A stretch of DNA of 64,000 nucleotides from Bosea sp. F3-2 (GTDB lineage: Bacteria; Pseudomonadota; Alphaproteobacteria; Rhizobiales; Beijerinckiaceae): assembly GCF_008253865.1 (NCBI RefSeq), contig NZ_CP042331.1:5483501-5547500 (forward strand). The letters run 5' to 3'. The position numbers were made by a program, and so were the translations under genes. Below, one piece after another: positions 16,863 to 27,542 of this stretch. The first letter of the stretch is position 1. Every line of letters begins with the position of its first letter. The notes beneath the pieces were generated by a model that ran no database searches, was not told the DNA's origin, and was given only the letters and a program-made list of their open reading frames with translations.

Positions 16863-17747
16863 ATGTCCATCCTGATCGACAAGAACACCAAGGTCATCTG
16901 CCAGGGCTTCACCGGCAAGAACGGCACCTTCCACTCCGAGCAGGCGATCGCCTATGGCACGCAGATGGTCGGCGGCACCTCGCCGGGGAAGGGCGGCTCG
17001 GTTCATCTCGGCCTGCCCGTCTTCGACACGGTCGCCGAAGCCAAGGAGCAGACCGGCGCCACCGCTTCGGTCGTCTATGTGCCGCCTCCGGGCGCCGCGG
17101 ACGCGATCTGCGAGGCGATCGATGCCGAGATTCCGCTCGTCATCTGCATCACCGAGGGCATCCCGGTGCTCGACATGGTGCGCGTCAAGCGCTCGCTGAT
17201 CGGCTCCAAGACGCGGCTGATCGGGCCGAACTGCCCGGGCGTCGTCACGGCCGGCGAGTCGAAGATCGGCATCATGCCGGCGAACATCTTCAAGCCCGGC
17301 TCGGTCGGCATCGTCTCGCGGTCAGGCACGCTGACCTATGAGGCGGTGTTCCAGACCACGAACGAGGGCCTCGGCCAGACGACCGCCGTCGGCATCGGCG
17401 GCGACCCGGTCAAGGGCACCGAGTTCATCGACATGCTCGAGATGTTCCTCGCCGACGACAAGACCCACTCGATCGTGATGATCGGCGAGATCGGCGGCTC
17501 GGCCGAGGAGGACGCGGCGCAGTTCATCAAGGACGAGGCCAAGCGCGGGCGCAAGAAGCCGATGGTCGGCTTCATCGCCGGCCGCACGGCGCCTCCGGGC
17601 CGCCGCATGGGCCATGCCGGCGCGATCATCTCGGGCGGCAAGGGCGGCGCCGAGGACAAGATCGCGGCGATGGAAGCGGCCGGCATCCGGGTTTCGCCCT
17701 CGCCGGCGCGCCTTGGAAAGACCTTGGTCGAGGTGTTGAAGGGCTGA
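16863..17747 (+). CDS. sucD: Succinate-CoA ligase, ADP-forming, alpha subunit
   Basis: 294 residues. It begins with the CoA-binding Rossmann domain (TKVICQGFTGKNGTFHSEQA) and contains GPNCPGVV around 121-128. The phosphohistidine is His251 in RRMGHAGAIISGGKG. It is cotranscribed with sucC (9-base gap, GAGGAG before the ATG). The catalytic complex is SucC-SucD. A family B palindrome follows before sucA. Confidence 0.97.
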   Translation: MSILIDKNTKVICQGFTGKNGTFHSEQAIAYGTQMVGGTSPGKGGSVHLGLPVFDTVAEAKEQTGATASVVYVPPPGAADAICEAIDAEIPLVICITEGIPVLDMVRVKRSLIGSKTRLIGPNCPGVVTAGESKIGIMPANIFKPGSVGIVSRSGTLTYEAVFQTTNEGLGQTTAVGIGGDPVKGTEFIDMLEMFLADDKTHSIVMIGEIGGSAEEDAAQFIKDEAKRGRKKPMVGFIAGRTAPPGRRMGHAGAIISGGKGGAEDKIAAMEAAGIRVSPSPARLGKTLVEVLKG

Positions 17748-17770
17748 AGGCGGCCGGGGCGCCGGAGCAC

Positions 17771-17858
17771 GTCATGGTCGGGCTCGACCCGACCATCTCG
17801 TCCCGGCGGCCGTGACGCCCGAATGACAAGAGATGCTCGGGTCAAGCCCGAGCATGAC
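17771..17858. repeat. Palindromic repeat, family B (GTCATG...CATGAC)
   Basis: Two hairpins in a row, GGTCGGGCTCGACCCGACC-like at the left (17775-17793) and GATGCTCGGGTCAAGCCCGAGC-like at the right, bounded by GTCATG and CATGAC. Relatives are at 30316-30406 and as the outer parts of 34219-34459. It lies between sucD and sucA. Confidence 0.75.
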
Positions 17859-17926
17859 GGCAGACTGAAGGAGGCCCGGGCAAGGGTCCGGGCCTATCGC
17901 AAGCGGTGAAGGAAGGCAGGAGCATC

Positions 17927-20884
17927 ATGGCTCGCCAGGATATCAACGAGGCTCTCGCGCAGACCGGGTTCCTCTACGGCGGCAACGCGGCTTACATCGA
18001 GGATCTCTACGCCCGCTACGAGGCCGACCCGAAGTCGGTCGACGAGCAGTGGCAGAGCTTCTTCGGGGCGCTGCAGGACGACAAGCAGTCGGTGCTGGAG
18101 AACGCCAAGGGCGCCTCCTGGAAGAAGCCGAACTGGCCGGTCGCCGCCAATGGCGAGCTGATCTCGGCGCTCGACGGCAACTGGGCCGTGGTCGAGAAGG
18201 TCGTCTCCGACAAGCTCGGTGCCAAGGCCAAGGCCGCCGGCACGACGCTCTCTCCCGCCGATGTCCAGCAGGCGACGCGCGATTCCGTGCGCGCGATCAT
18301 GCTGATCCGCGCCTACCGCATGCGCGGCCATCTCCATGCCAAGCTCGACCCGCTCGGCATCGAGAGCCGCAACGATCCCGAGGAGCTGTCGCCGGCCGCC
18401 TTCGGCTTCGGCGAGGCCGATCTCGACCGCAAGATCTTCATCGACAACGTGCTCGGCATGGAGTTCGCCACCATCCGCGAGATGGTCGCGGTGCTGCAGC
18501 GGACCTATTGCGGCACGGTCGGCATCGAGTTCATGCACATCTCCGACCCCGAGCAGAAGGCCTGGCTGCAGGAGCGCATCGAGGGGCCGGACAAGGAGAT
18601 CGCCTTCACCAAGGAAGGCAAGAAGGCGATCCTCAACAAGTTGGTCGAGACCGAGGGCTTCGAGAAGTTCCTTGACCTGAAATTCACCGGCACCAAGCGC
18701 TTCGGCCTCGACGGCGGTGAATCGCTGGTTCCGGCACTGGAGCAGATCATCAAGCGCGGCGGCTCGCTCGGCGTGCGCGACATCGTCTTCGGCATGGCCC
18801 ATCGCGGCCGCCTCAACGTGCTGACCCAGGTGCTCGGCAAGCCGCACCGCGCGCTGTTCCACGAATTCAAGGGCGGTTCCTTCGCCCCAGACGATGTCGA
18901 GGGTTCGGGCGACGTGAAGTACCATCTCGGTGCTTCGTCCGACCGCGAGTTTGACGGCAACAACGTCCACGTTTCGCTGACCGCCAACCCATCGCATCTA
19001 GAGATCGTCGACCCCGTCGTGCTCGGCAAGGTGCGCGCCAAGCAGGACCAGTTCGGCGACATCGTCGAGCGCTCGAAGGTGTTGCCGCTGCTGATCCACG
19101 GTGACGCGGCCTTCGCCGGCCAGGGCGTGGTGGCGGAGTGCCTCGGCCTTTCCGGGCTGAAGGGCCACCGCACCGGCGGTTCGCTGCACTTCATCATCAA
19201 CAACCAGATCGGCTTCACCACCTATCCGCGCTATTCGCGCTCTTCGCCCTATCCGTCCGACGTGGCGAAGATGGTCGAGGCGCCGGTCTTCCATGTGAAC
19301 GGCGACGATCCGGAGGCGGTCGTGTTCGCCGCCAAGGTCGCGATCGAGTTCCGGCAGAAGTTCCACAAGCCGGTCGTGATCGACATGTTCTGCTATCGCC
19401 GCTTCGGCCATAACGAAGGCGACGAGCCGGGCTTCACCCAGCCGCTGATGTACCGCAAGATCCGCGGCCACAAGACGACGCTGGAGCTCTATGGCGCCAA
19501 GCTCGAGGGCGAGGGCGTGATCAACGCTGGCGAGCTCGACGAGATGCGCGCGGCCTGGAAGGCGCGGCTCGAGGTCGAGTTCGACGCAGGCCAGGCTTTC
19601 AAGCCGAACAAGGCGGACTGGCTCGACGGCCGCTGGGCCGGCATGAAGGCGATCCGCGCCGACGAGGACGATCCGCGCCGTGGCGCCACCGGCGTGCCGG
19701 CTGAGACGTTGAAGGAGATCACCGAGAAGATCACCGCAGTTCCGGCCGGCTTCAACGTGCACCGCACGATCCAGCGCTTCCTCGACAACCGCAAGAAGGC
19801 GGTCGAGAGCGGCGAGGGTATCGATTGGGCAACCGCGGAGGCGCTGGCTTTCGGTTCGCTGCTGCTCGACGGCAACCCGGTCCGCCTCTCCGGCCAGGAT
19901 TGCGAGCGCGGCACCTTCTCGCAGCGCCACTCCGTCCTGATCGACCAGGAGACGGAGGCGCGCCACACCTCGCTGAACAATATCCGCGAGGACCAGTCCC
20001 GCTACGAGGTCATCAACTCGATGCTCTCGGAAGAGGCGGTGCTCGGCTTCGAATATGGCTACTCGCTGTCGGAGCCGAACGCGCTGACGATGTGGGAGGC
20101 GCAGTTCGGCGACTTCGCCAACGGTGCGCAGGTCGTGTTCGACCAGTTCATCTCCTCGGGCGAGCGCAAGTGGCTGCGCATGTCCGGCCTCGTCTGCCTG
20201 CTGCCGCATGGCTATGAGGGCCAGGGTCCGGAGCACTCCTCGGCCCGCCTCGAGCGCTTCCTGCAGATGTGCGCCGAGGACAATATGCAGGTGGCGAACT
20301 GCTCGACGCCGGCGAGCTACTTCCACATCCTGCGCCGGCAGCTGAAGCGCGACTTCCGCAAGCCGCTGATCCTGATGACGCCGAAGTCGCTGCTGCGCCA
20401 CAAGCGCTGCGTCTCCGACCTCAGCGAGCTGGCCGAGGGCTCGACCTTCCACCGCGTGCTGCATGATGATGCCGAGCGCGGCAAGTCGACCACCAAGCTC
20501 GTCAAGGACGCGAAGATCCGTCGCGTCGTGCTCTGCACCGGCAAGGTCTATTACGATCTGCTCGAGGAGCGCGAGAAGCGCGGCGTCGACGACGTCTATC
20601 TGATGCGCGTCGAGCAGCTCTATCCGTTCCCGCTGAAGACGCTGGCGCAGGAACTCGCGCGCTTCAAGGCCGCCGATGTGGTGTGGTGCCAGGAGGAGCC
20701 GAAGAACATGGGCTCCTGGACCTTCGTCGAGCCCTATCTCGAATGGGTGCTGGGCCATGCCGGCTCGAAGCCGAAGCGGCCGCGCTATGTCGGCCGCCCG
20801 GCCTCGGCCGCGACCGCGACCGGCCTGATGTCGAAGCACAGCGCGCAGCTCAACGCCTTCCTCGACGAGGCCTTCGCGGCTTGA
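17927..20884 (+). CDS. sucA: 2-oxoglutarate dehydrogenase E1 component
   Basis: 985 residues, the length of SucA. The N-terminal helix 'FLYGGNAAYIEDLYARYE' is the E1o-specific arm. The thiamine-diphosphate domain shows 'GMAHRGRLNVLTQVLGKP' and GDAAFAGQGVVAECLGLS, and the transketolase-like C-terminal half has SLLPHGYEGQGPEHSSAR (reads CLLPHGYEGQGPEHSSAR). It decarboxylates 2-oxoglutarate and passes the succinyl group to SucB. The ATG at 17927 is preceded by GGCAGGAG; an in-frame GTG at 17906 is less likely. YciI-like and sucB genes follow on the same strand. Confidence 0.97.
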   Translation: MARQDINEALAQTGFLYGGNAAYIEDLYARYEADPKSVDEQWQSFFGALQDDKQSVLENAKGASWKKPNWPVAANGELISALDGNWAVVEKVVSDKLGAKAKAAGTTLSPADVQQATRDSVRAIMLIRAYRMRGHLHAKLDPLGIESRNDPEELSPAAFGFGEADLDRKIFIDNVLGMEFATIREMVAVLQRTYCGTVGIEFMHISDPEQKAWLQERIEGPDKEIAFTKEGKKAILNKLVETEGFEKFLDLKFTGTKRFGLDGGESLVPALEQIIKRGGSLGVRDIVFGMAHRGRLNVLTQVLGKPHRALFHEFKGGSFAPDDVEGSGDVKYHLGASSDREFDGNNVHVSLTANPSHLEIVDPVVLGKVRAKQDQFGDIVERSKVLPLLIHGDAAFAGQGVVAECLGLSGLKGHRTGGSLHFIINNQIGFTTYPRYSRSSPYPSDVAKMVEAPVFHVNGDDPEAVVFAAKVAIEFRQKFHKPVVIDMFCYRRFGHNEGDEPGFTQPLMYRKIRGHKTTLELYGAKLEGEGVINAGELDEMRAAWKARLEVEFDAGQAFKPNKADWLDGRWAGMKAIRADEDDPRRGATGVPAETLKEITEKITAVPAGFNVHRTIQRFLDNRKKAVESGEGIDWATAEALAFGSLLLDGNPVRLSGQDCERGTFSQRHSVLIDQETEARHTSLNNIREDQSRYEVINSMLSEEAVLGFEYGYSLSEPNALTMWEAQFGDFANGAQVVFDQFISSGERKWLRMSGLVCLLPHGYEGQGPEHSSARLERFLQMCAEDNMQVANCSTPASYFHILRRQLKRDFRKPLILMTPKSLLRHKRCVSDLSELAEGSTFHRVLHDDAERGKSTTKLVKDAKIRRVVLCTGKVYYDLLEEREKRGVDDVYLMRVEQLYPFPLKTLAQELARFKAADVVWCQEEPKNMGSWTFVEPYLEWVLGHAGSKPKRPRYVGRPASAATATGLMSKHSAQLNAFLDEAFAA

Positions 20885-20896
20885 GGGAGCGCGCCC

Positions 20897-21223
20897 GTGC
20901 CCTATTTCTTCTGCAGGTTGCTGCCGCCCCGGCCGGGCTTCCCGGGCGATGCCTCGGCCGAGGAGCTGCGCCTGATGCAGGAGCACGGCACCTATTGGCG
21001 TGAGCAGGCCGCGCGGGGCATCGCCATCGCCTTCGGGCCGGTGCTCGATCCTGCCGGAGCCTGGGGGCTTGGCGTCGCCGAGGCGAGCGGCGAAGATGAG
21101 ATCAGAATGCTGACGGAAGGCGACCCGGTGATCCGCGCCGGGCTCGGCTTCCGTTTCGAAATCCACCCGATGCCGTCGCTGATCCTGCGCGACGCGCAAA
21201 GCTCCGCGCGAAACAGCGCTTGA
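20897..21223 (+). CDS. YciI-like (YCII-domain) protein
   Basis: A 108-residue protein that looks like a YCII-related, ferredoxin-like-fold protein: MPYFFCRLLPPRPGF at the start, then LMQEHGTYWREQAARGIAIAFGPVLD with a central histidine, and the closing EIHPMPSLIL. The start is a GTG at 20897, 12 bases after sucA. It ends 32 bases before the sucB start, so it is built into the sucA-sucB transcript. YCII proteins are mostly uncharacterised. Its position between E1 and E2 of one complex is unusual. Confidence 0.85.
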   Translation: MPYFFCRLLPPRPGFPGDASAEELRLMQEHGTYWREQAARGIAIAFGPVLDPAGAWGLGVAEASGEDEIRMLTEGDPVIRAGLGFRFEIHPMPSLILRDAQSSARNSA

Positions 21224-21255
21224 ATCAGAGAGAGGCCCGGAAGGGACTGAGGACA

Positions 21256-22491
21256 ATGGCCACCGAAATCCGCGTACCAACACTCGGCGAATCCGTCTCG
21301 GAAGCGACGATCGGCAAGTGGTTCAAGAAGCCGGGCGAGGCGGTGAAGGCCGACGAGCCTCTCGTCGAGCTGGAAACCGACAAGGTGACGCTGGAGGTCA
21401 ACGCCCCGGCCGCCGGCGTGCTCGGCGAGATCGTCGCCAAGGAAGGCGAGACGGTCGGCGTCAACGCGCTGCTCGGCTCGATCGCCGATGGCGGCGTGGC
21501 CGCCGCTGCGGTGCCTGCGCCGAAGGCGGAGGCCAAGCCAGCCGCCGCTGCGCCGGCTCCGGCCGCCGAGGCTCCGAAGGCGGCTGCGACCAAGGCCGCC
21601 GATTCCGGCCCGGCCGTGGCGCGTCTCGCCGCCGAGAGCGGCATCGACGCCTCCTCGGTCCCGGCTTCGGGCAAGGACGGCCGCGTGACCAAGGGTGACA
21701 TGCTTGCCGCGATCGCGACCGGCGGCATCGTCGCTCCGGCCGCTCAGCCGGCTCCGGTCCAGCTCCGCGCCCCCTCGGCGCCGGACGATGCGTCGCGCGA
21801 AGAGCGCGTCAAGATGACGAAGCTGCGCCAGACCATCGCGCGCCGCCTCAAGGAAGCCCAGTCCAACGCCGCGATGCTGACGACCTTCAACGAGGTCGAC
21901 ATGACCAACGTCATGGCGCTGCGCAACCAGTACAAGGACGTGTTCGAGAAGAAGCACGGCGTGAAGCTCGGCTTCATGGGCTTCTTCGTGAAGGCCTGCG
22001 TCCAGGCGCTGAAGGAAATTCCGGCGGTCAACGCCGAGATCGACGGCACCGACATCATCTACAAGAACTACTACCACATCGGCGTCGCCGTCGGCACCGA
22101 GAAGGGCCTGGTGGTTCCGGTGGTGCGCGATGCGGACGCGCTTTCGATCGCCGGCGTCGAGAAGAAGATCGGCGAGTTCGGCAAGAAGGCCCGTGACGGC
22201 CAGCTCAAGATTGAGGAGATGCAGGGCGGCACCTTCACGATCTCGAATGGCGGCGTCTACGGCTCGCTGATGTCGACCCCGATCCTGAACGCGCCGCAGT
22301 CGGCGATCCTGGGCATGCACAAGATCCAGGAGCGTCCGGTCGTCGTCGGCGGCAAGATCGAGATCCGCCCGATGATGTATCTTGCGGTCAGCTACGACCA
22401 CCGCATCATCGACGGCAAGGAAGCCGTGACCTTCCTCGTCCGCATCAAGGAAGGCCTTGAGGATCCGGCGCGCCTCGTGCTGGATCTCTGA
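21256..22491 (+). CDS. sucB: 2-oxoglutarate dehydrogenase E2 component (dihydrolipoyllysine-residue succinyltransferase)
   Basis: 411 residues in the standard order. The lipoyl domain spans 2-77 with Lys43 in ETDKVTLEV. An Ala/Pro/Lys linker is followed by the peripheral subunit-binding domain (about 112-148, ARLAAESGIDASSVPASGKDG read in part). The catalytic domain closes with SYDHRIIDG (His382, Asp386). It moves the succinyl group to CoA. The ATG at 21256 gives the canonical MATEIRVPTLGESV; the upstream in-frame TTG at 21220 lies in the gap after the YciI-like gene. Confidence 0.97.
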   Translation: MATEIRVPTLGESVSEATIGKWFKKPGEAVKADEPLVELETDKVTLEVNAPAAGVLGEIVAKEGETVGVNALLGSIADGGVAAAAVPAPKAEAKPAAAAPAPAAEAPKAAATKAADSGPAVARLAAESGIDASSVPASGKDGRVTKGDMLAAIATGGIVAPAAQPAPVQLRAPSAPDDASREERVKMTKLRQTIARRLKEAQSNAAMLTTFNEVDMTNVMALRNQYKDVFEKKHGVKLGFMGFFVKACVQALKEIPAVNAEIDGTDIIYKNYYHIGVAVGTEKGLVVPVVRDADALSIAGVEKKIGEFGKKARDGQLKIEEMQGGTFTISNGGVYGSLMSTPILNAPQSAILGMHKIQERPVVVGGKIEIRPMMYLAVSYDHRIIDGKEAVTFLVRIKEGLEDPARLVLDL

Positions 22492-22531
22492 GACAGCAAA
22501 CCCGCGGCTGCGGGGCAGGAGGAGACAGGCC

Positions 22532-22957
22532 ATGGCTTTTCAACCGAATGTCCCGCCGCTGCAGCCGCATCTCTGCGTCAAGGGCGGCAAGGCGGCGATC
22601 GCCTTCTATGAGAACGCGTTCGGCGCGACCTGCACTCGCATGCAGATGGCCGAGGATGGCGAGCGGGTGATGCACGCCAACCTCGCCCTCTTCGGCAGCG
22701 AGATCATGCTGCATGACGAGTTCCCGGAATTCGGCGGCCATGTCATGGCGCCGTCGAGCCTGAAGGGCACGGGCGTCGCCATCAACATCAACCTGGCTGC
22801 GCCGGCCGATGTCGACGCTTCCCTCGCGAAGGCCGAGGCCGCCGGCGCCGACGTCTTCATGCCGGCGAGCGACGTCTTCTGGGGCGCCCGCTATGGCCGC
22901 CTGCGCGATCCCTTCGGCCATGTCTGGGCTTTCAACGCGCCGTTGGCGCAGGGGTAG
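22532..22957 (+). CDS. VOC family (PhnB/glyoxalase-like) protein
   Basis: 141 residues with paired beta-alpha-beta-beta-beta modules of the vicinal-oxygen-chelate fold: PHLCVKGGKAAIAFYENAFG at the start, GSEIMLHDEFPEFGG in the middle and 'YGRLRDPFGHVWAFNAPL' at the end. It resembles the PhnB subgroup, whose enzymatic role is often unknown. The ATG at 22532 has AGGAGGAG upstream, 40 bases after sucB. A second copy of its last 20 codons, ending in its own stop, lies at 23198-23260, evidence of a former tandem paralogue. Confidence 0.9.
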   Translation: MAFQPNVPPLQPHLCVKGGKAAIAFYENAFGATCTRMQMAEDGERVMHANLALFGSEIMLHDEFPEFGGHVMAPSSLKGTGVAININLAAPADVDASLAKAEAAGADVFMPASDVFWGARYGRLRDPFGHVWAFNAPLAQG

Positions 22958-22996
22958 AGGCATTCCGCACTTAGGTTGAACCGCCACGCCGGTCAT

Positions 22997-23173
22997 GCGC
23001 GCGCTTCCCCTCCCCCTTGTGGGGAGGGGAGAGGGGTTGGGGGTGGTGCCGCTTGGTGATCGGCGGCAGATCAATGCCGTGGCAGCAGCGCCGAAACCAC
23101 CTCCCCGTCGATCGCCCCTGCTTTTCGACCCCCACCCCATCCCCTCCCCACAAGGGGGAGGGGAGTCGCGCGC
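22997..23173. repeat. Palindromic repeat, family C (CCCCTCCCCCTTGTGGGGAG type)
   Basis: The outer GCGCGC arms enclose TCCCCTCCCCCTTGTGGGGA at the left and its reverse complement at the right, with GGGTTGGGGGTGG / CCACCCCATCCCC-like stretches inside. Related to 34257-34420 and to the right half of 4015-4193. It stands exactly where the body of the second VOC copy is missing. Confidence 0.8.
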
Positions 23174-23197
23174 TATCATCTCGATCGATCATCGCGC

Positions 23198-23260
23198 GCC
23201 CGCTACGGACGGCTGCGCGACCCCTTCGGCCATGTCTGGGCTTTCAACGCGCCGTTGTGA
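23198..23260 (+). pseudogene. Remnant of a second VOC-family gene (3' end only)
   Basis: In frame, 23198-23260 encodes ARYGRLRDPFGHVWAFNAPL followed by TGA. This is the same C-terminus as the intact VOC gene, where it is at about 22887-22944. By eye about 4 of 62 aligned bases differ, most of them silent. No start codon or upstream domain belongs to it; the family C palindrome lies directly before it. It looks like what is left of a tandem duplicate after loss or replacement of its 5' part. Confidence 0.8.
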
Positions 23261-23328
23261 GCGCCCCGAACGGATTGGCCTGGGCTGAACAAGCTGTCAC
23301 TCTCCTCCTCCCCAGGCTGGAGTGAGCC

Positions 23329-23733
23329 ATGACCGCATTGCCTATGACGACCGAAATCACCGTTCTCGGCTGGAGCGTGCTGCTCCTGCTTGTCCAGATC
23401 GTCCTGCAGGCCGGCACCGCGGCTGACCTCGGACCGGGCTATCTTTTCAGCCCGCGCGACGAGCCGCGCGAACCGCAGAACATCGCCTCGCGGCGGCTCA
23501 AGCGGGCGCTCGACAATCTGCTCGAAACCTATCCGGCCTTCGTCGCGCTGGCGCTAGCGCTCACGATCACCGGCAAGGCCGGTGGCAGCGCTGCGACGGG
23601 CGCCTGGATCTACCTCGCCGCGCGGGTTGTGTATGTCGCGCTCTATGCAGCAGGCGTCCCGGTGCTTCGCACCCTCGTCTGGACGGCTTCGTTCGTTGGC
23701 CTCGCGATGATGCTCTATCGCCTGCTGAGCTGA
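23329..23733 (+). CDS. MAPEG family membrane protein
   Basis: A 134-residue integral membrane protein with about four hydrophobic spans. The charged loop 'NIASRRLKRALDNLLETYP' between spans one and two is typical of MAPEG proteins (membrane-associated proteins in eicosanoid and glutathione metabolism), as is the following AFVALALALT. Bacterial members are common and mostly uncharacterised. The ATG at 23329 follows GGAGTGAGCC; a second ATG is at 23344. It is convergent with the lactate permease gene. Confidence 0.88.
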   Translation: MTALPMTTEITVLGWSVLLLLVQIVLQAGTAADLGPGYLFSPRDEPREPQNIASRRLKRALDNLLETYPAFVALALALTITGKAGGSAATGAWIYLAARVVYVALYAAGVPVLRTLVWTASFVGLAMMLYRLLS

Positions 23734-23779
23734 GCCGAGAGCGTGCGGCGGCGCGGGCCGCCGCACCTCGGAGCCGCAC

Positions 23780-25441
<1,662 letters not shown>

Positions 25442-25667
25442 GACGGCGTGCCCCTCCAGCGGGCTGATCTGCAGAGAGTTTCAGCGAATGGCGTTTCGTC
25501 CTTTTCTTGTGTTGGCGCAGTAAGCGCCGCTCATTGAGTCGCAGCAAGCGCCACGGCATGCAGTCAACACAGGAATGGCGTAGCGCTTGGCGCAGAACCG
25601 ATGTATGCCGGCCGCCATCCGCCGCGGCGTTCGCCCGCGGCCTTAAGCCGATCAGCGGAAGGACGTC

Positions 25668-27068
25668 ATGGCCTACGATCTCGTCGTCATTGGAACCGGC
25701 CCCGGAGGCTATGTCTGCGCTATCCGGGCCGCCCAGCTCGGCTTGAAGGTCGCGGTGGTCGAGAAGCGCAAGACGCATGGCGGTACCTGCCTGAACGTCG
25801 GCTGCATTCCGTCCAAGGCGCTGCTGCACGCCTCCGAGATGTTCGAGGAAGCCGGCCACACCTTCGAGAAGCTCGGCGTCGTCGTCGGCAAGCCGAAGCT
25901 CGACCTCAAGGCGATGATGGCGCACAAGCAGGAGACCATCGACGCCAACGTCAATGGCGTCGCCTTCCTGTTCAAGAAGAACAAGATCGAGGCCTTCCAC
26001 GGCACGGCTTCGATCCCGGCCGCCGGCAAGGTCGTCGTCACGGCCGAGGACGGCAAGATGCAGGAGCTGGAGGCGAAGAACATCGTCATCGCCACCGGCT
26101 CGGAATCGGCGCCGCTGCCGGGCGTCGAGATCGACGAGAAGACGGTCGTGACCTCGACCGGCGCGCTCGAGATCGGCGCGGTTCCGAAGGAGCTCATCGT
26201 GGTCGGCGCCGGCGTGATCGGCCTCGAGATCGGTTCGGTCTGGAGCCGGCTTGGCGCCAAGGTCACCGTCGTCGAGTTCCTCGACCGCATCCTGCCCGGC
26301 ATGGACAGCGAGGTCGCCAAGCAATTCCAGCGCATCCTGGAGAAGCAGGGCTTCACCTTCCAGCTCGGCTCCAAGGTCACCAAGGTCGATGTGGCCAAGA
26401 AGGGCGGTGCGATCGTCACCGTCGCGCCCACCGCCGGTGGCGAGGCCCGGACGCTCAACGCCGACATCGTGCTGGTCGCGATCGGCCGTCGCCCGAACAC
26501 CGATGGCCTCGGCCTCGACAAGGCCGGCGTCGCCACCGAGCGGGGCAGTGTCGTCATCGACGACCACTTCAAGACCAATGTCCCGGGCATTTACGCCATC
26601 GGCGACGTGGTGCGCGGGCCGATGCTGGCGCACAAGGCAGAGGACGAGGGCGTTGCGGTCGCCGAGATCATCGCCGGCAAGCATGGCCATGTGAACTATG
26701 ACGCCATTCCGGGCATCGTCTACACGGCGCCGGAAGTCGCAGCGATCGGCAAGACCGAGGAGGAGCTGAAGGCAGCCGGTGTCGAGTACAAGGTCGGCAA
26801 GTTCCCGTTCACCGCGAACGGTCGCGCCCGCGCCATCCGCCACACCGACGGCTTCGTGAAGTTCCTCGCCGATGCCAAGACCGATCGCGTGCTCGGCTGC
26901 CACATCATCGGTCCGCATGCCGGCGACCTGATCGCCGAGGTCACGGTGCTGATGGAGTTCGGTGGCTCGGCCGAGGATCTCGCCCGGACCTGCCACGCGC
27001 ATCCGACGCTGGCCGAGGCGGTCAAGGAAGCCGCGCTCGCGGTCGACAAGCGCCCGATCCATATGTGA
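25668..27068 (+). CDS. lpdA: Dihydrolipoyl dehydrogenase (E3 component)
   Basis: 466 residues. The FAD-binding loop is GTGPGG at residues 9-14. The redox disulfide is Cys41-Cys46 in GGTCLNVGCIPSK. The NAD-binding loop is GAGVIGLEIGSVW, and the catalytic histidine is in CHAHPTLAEAVKEA. It reoxidises the lipoyl arm of SucB with NAD. The length is normal. It lies 3 kb after sucB on the same strand but beyond the oppositely oriented permease gene, so it needs its own promoter in 25442-25667, where I cannot place one. A half copy of the family A palindrome follows it (27082-27125). Confidence 0.97.
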   Translation: MAYDLVVIGTGPGGYVCAIRAAQLGLKVAVVEKRKTHGGTCLNVGCIPSKALLHASEMFEEAGHTFEKLGVVVGKPKLDLKAMMAHKQETIDANVNGVAFLFKKNKIEAFHGTASIPAAGKVVVTAEDGKMQELEAKNIVIATGSESAPLPGVEIDEKTVVTSTGALEIGAVPKELIVVGAGVIGLEIGSVWSRLGAKVTVVEFLDRILPGMDSEVAKQFQRILEKQGFTFQLGSKVTKVDVAKKGGAIVTVAPTAGGEARTLNADIVLVAIGRRPNTDGLGLDKAGVATERGSVVIDDHFKTNVPGIYAIGDVVRGPMLAHKAEDEGVAVAEIIAGKHGHVNYDAIPGIVYTAPEVAAIGKTEEELKAAGVEYKVGKFPFTANGRARAIRHTDGFVKFLADAKTDRVLGCHIIGPHAGDLIAEVTVLMEFGGSAEDLARTCHAHPTLAEAVKEAALAVDKRPIHM

Positions 27069-27245
27069 GTGAGCCACAACGTCATTCTCGGGCGAAGCCT
27101 GGCTTCGACCCGGGAATCGCGTGACGGGACTGGGTATCTTCTCGTCCCAATACCGTCGGGTCGAATTCGACCATGCTGAACGCAATGATTGTTCCGGCTC
27201 GCTCCGCCTTTGGTCGCAAGGCGATCCGATGCTAGGATCGGTGCC

Positions 27246-27542
27246 ATGACCCGTGACGAAGCCACCGCCGAGTTGGTCTGCCGTGCCAAGGTCTTGCGCG
27301 ATCGTGGCGCACAGGCGGCATTCGTCTATGGGTCGACCGCTCGCGACGAGGCAAGAGAGGACAGCGACATCGACATTTTCATTGATGTCGATCCTGGCCG
27401 GAAATTCTCGCTGCTCGATCTCGTCGGAATGCAGCGCTACCTGACGGAGGAACTCGGTGTCGCCATCGATCTGACAACGCGATCGAGCCTGCATCCCAAG
27501 CTCCGGGCGCAGATCGAACGGGAAGCGATCCAAGTCTTCTGA
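27246..27542 (+). CDS. mntA: MntA-like nucleotidyltransferase (antitoxin of a HepT pair)
   Basis: A 98-residue minimal nucleotidyltransferase. The signature is complete: VYGSTARDEAREDSDIDIF, that is GS-x-AR followed by D-S-D-I-D. In characterised MntA/HepT pairs this enzyme AMPylates a tyrosine in HepT and thereby neutralises it. The ATG at 27246 is preferred over the upstream in-frame start at 27189 because the family fold starts right after it. Its TGA overlaps the ATG of the next gene by one base, the tight coupling usual in toxin-antitoxin operons. Confidence 0.88.
   Translation: MTRDEATAELVCRAKVLRDRGAQAAFVYGSTARDEAREDSDIDIFIDVDPGRKFSLLDLVGMQRYLTEELGVAIDLTTRSSLHPKLRAQIEREAIQVF

Noticed and set aside
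18998..21283. 761-codon open frame on the minus strand opposite sucA and the YciI gene
   Set aside because: It is a shadow of GC-rich coding sequence: the translation is low-complexity (Arg, Leu, Ala, Asp rich) without any domain, while sucA on the other strand is unmistakable.
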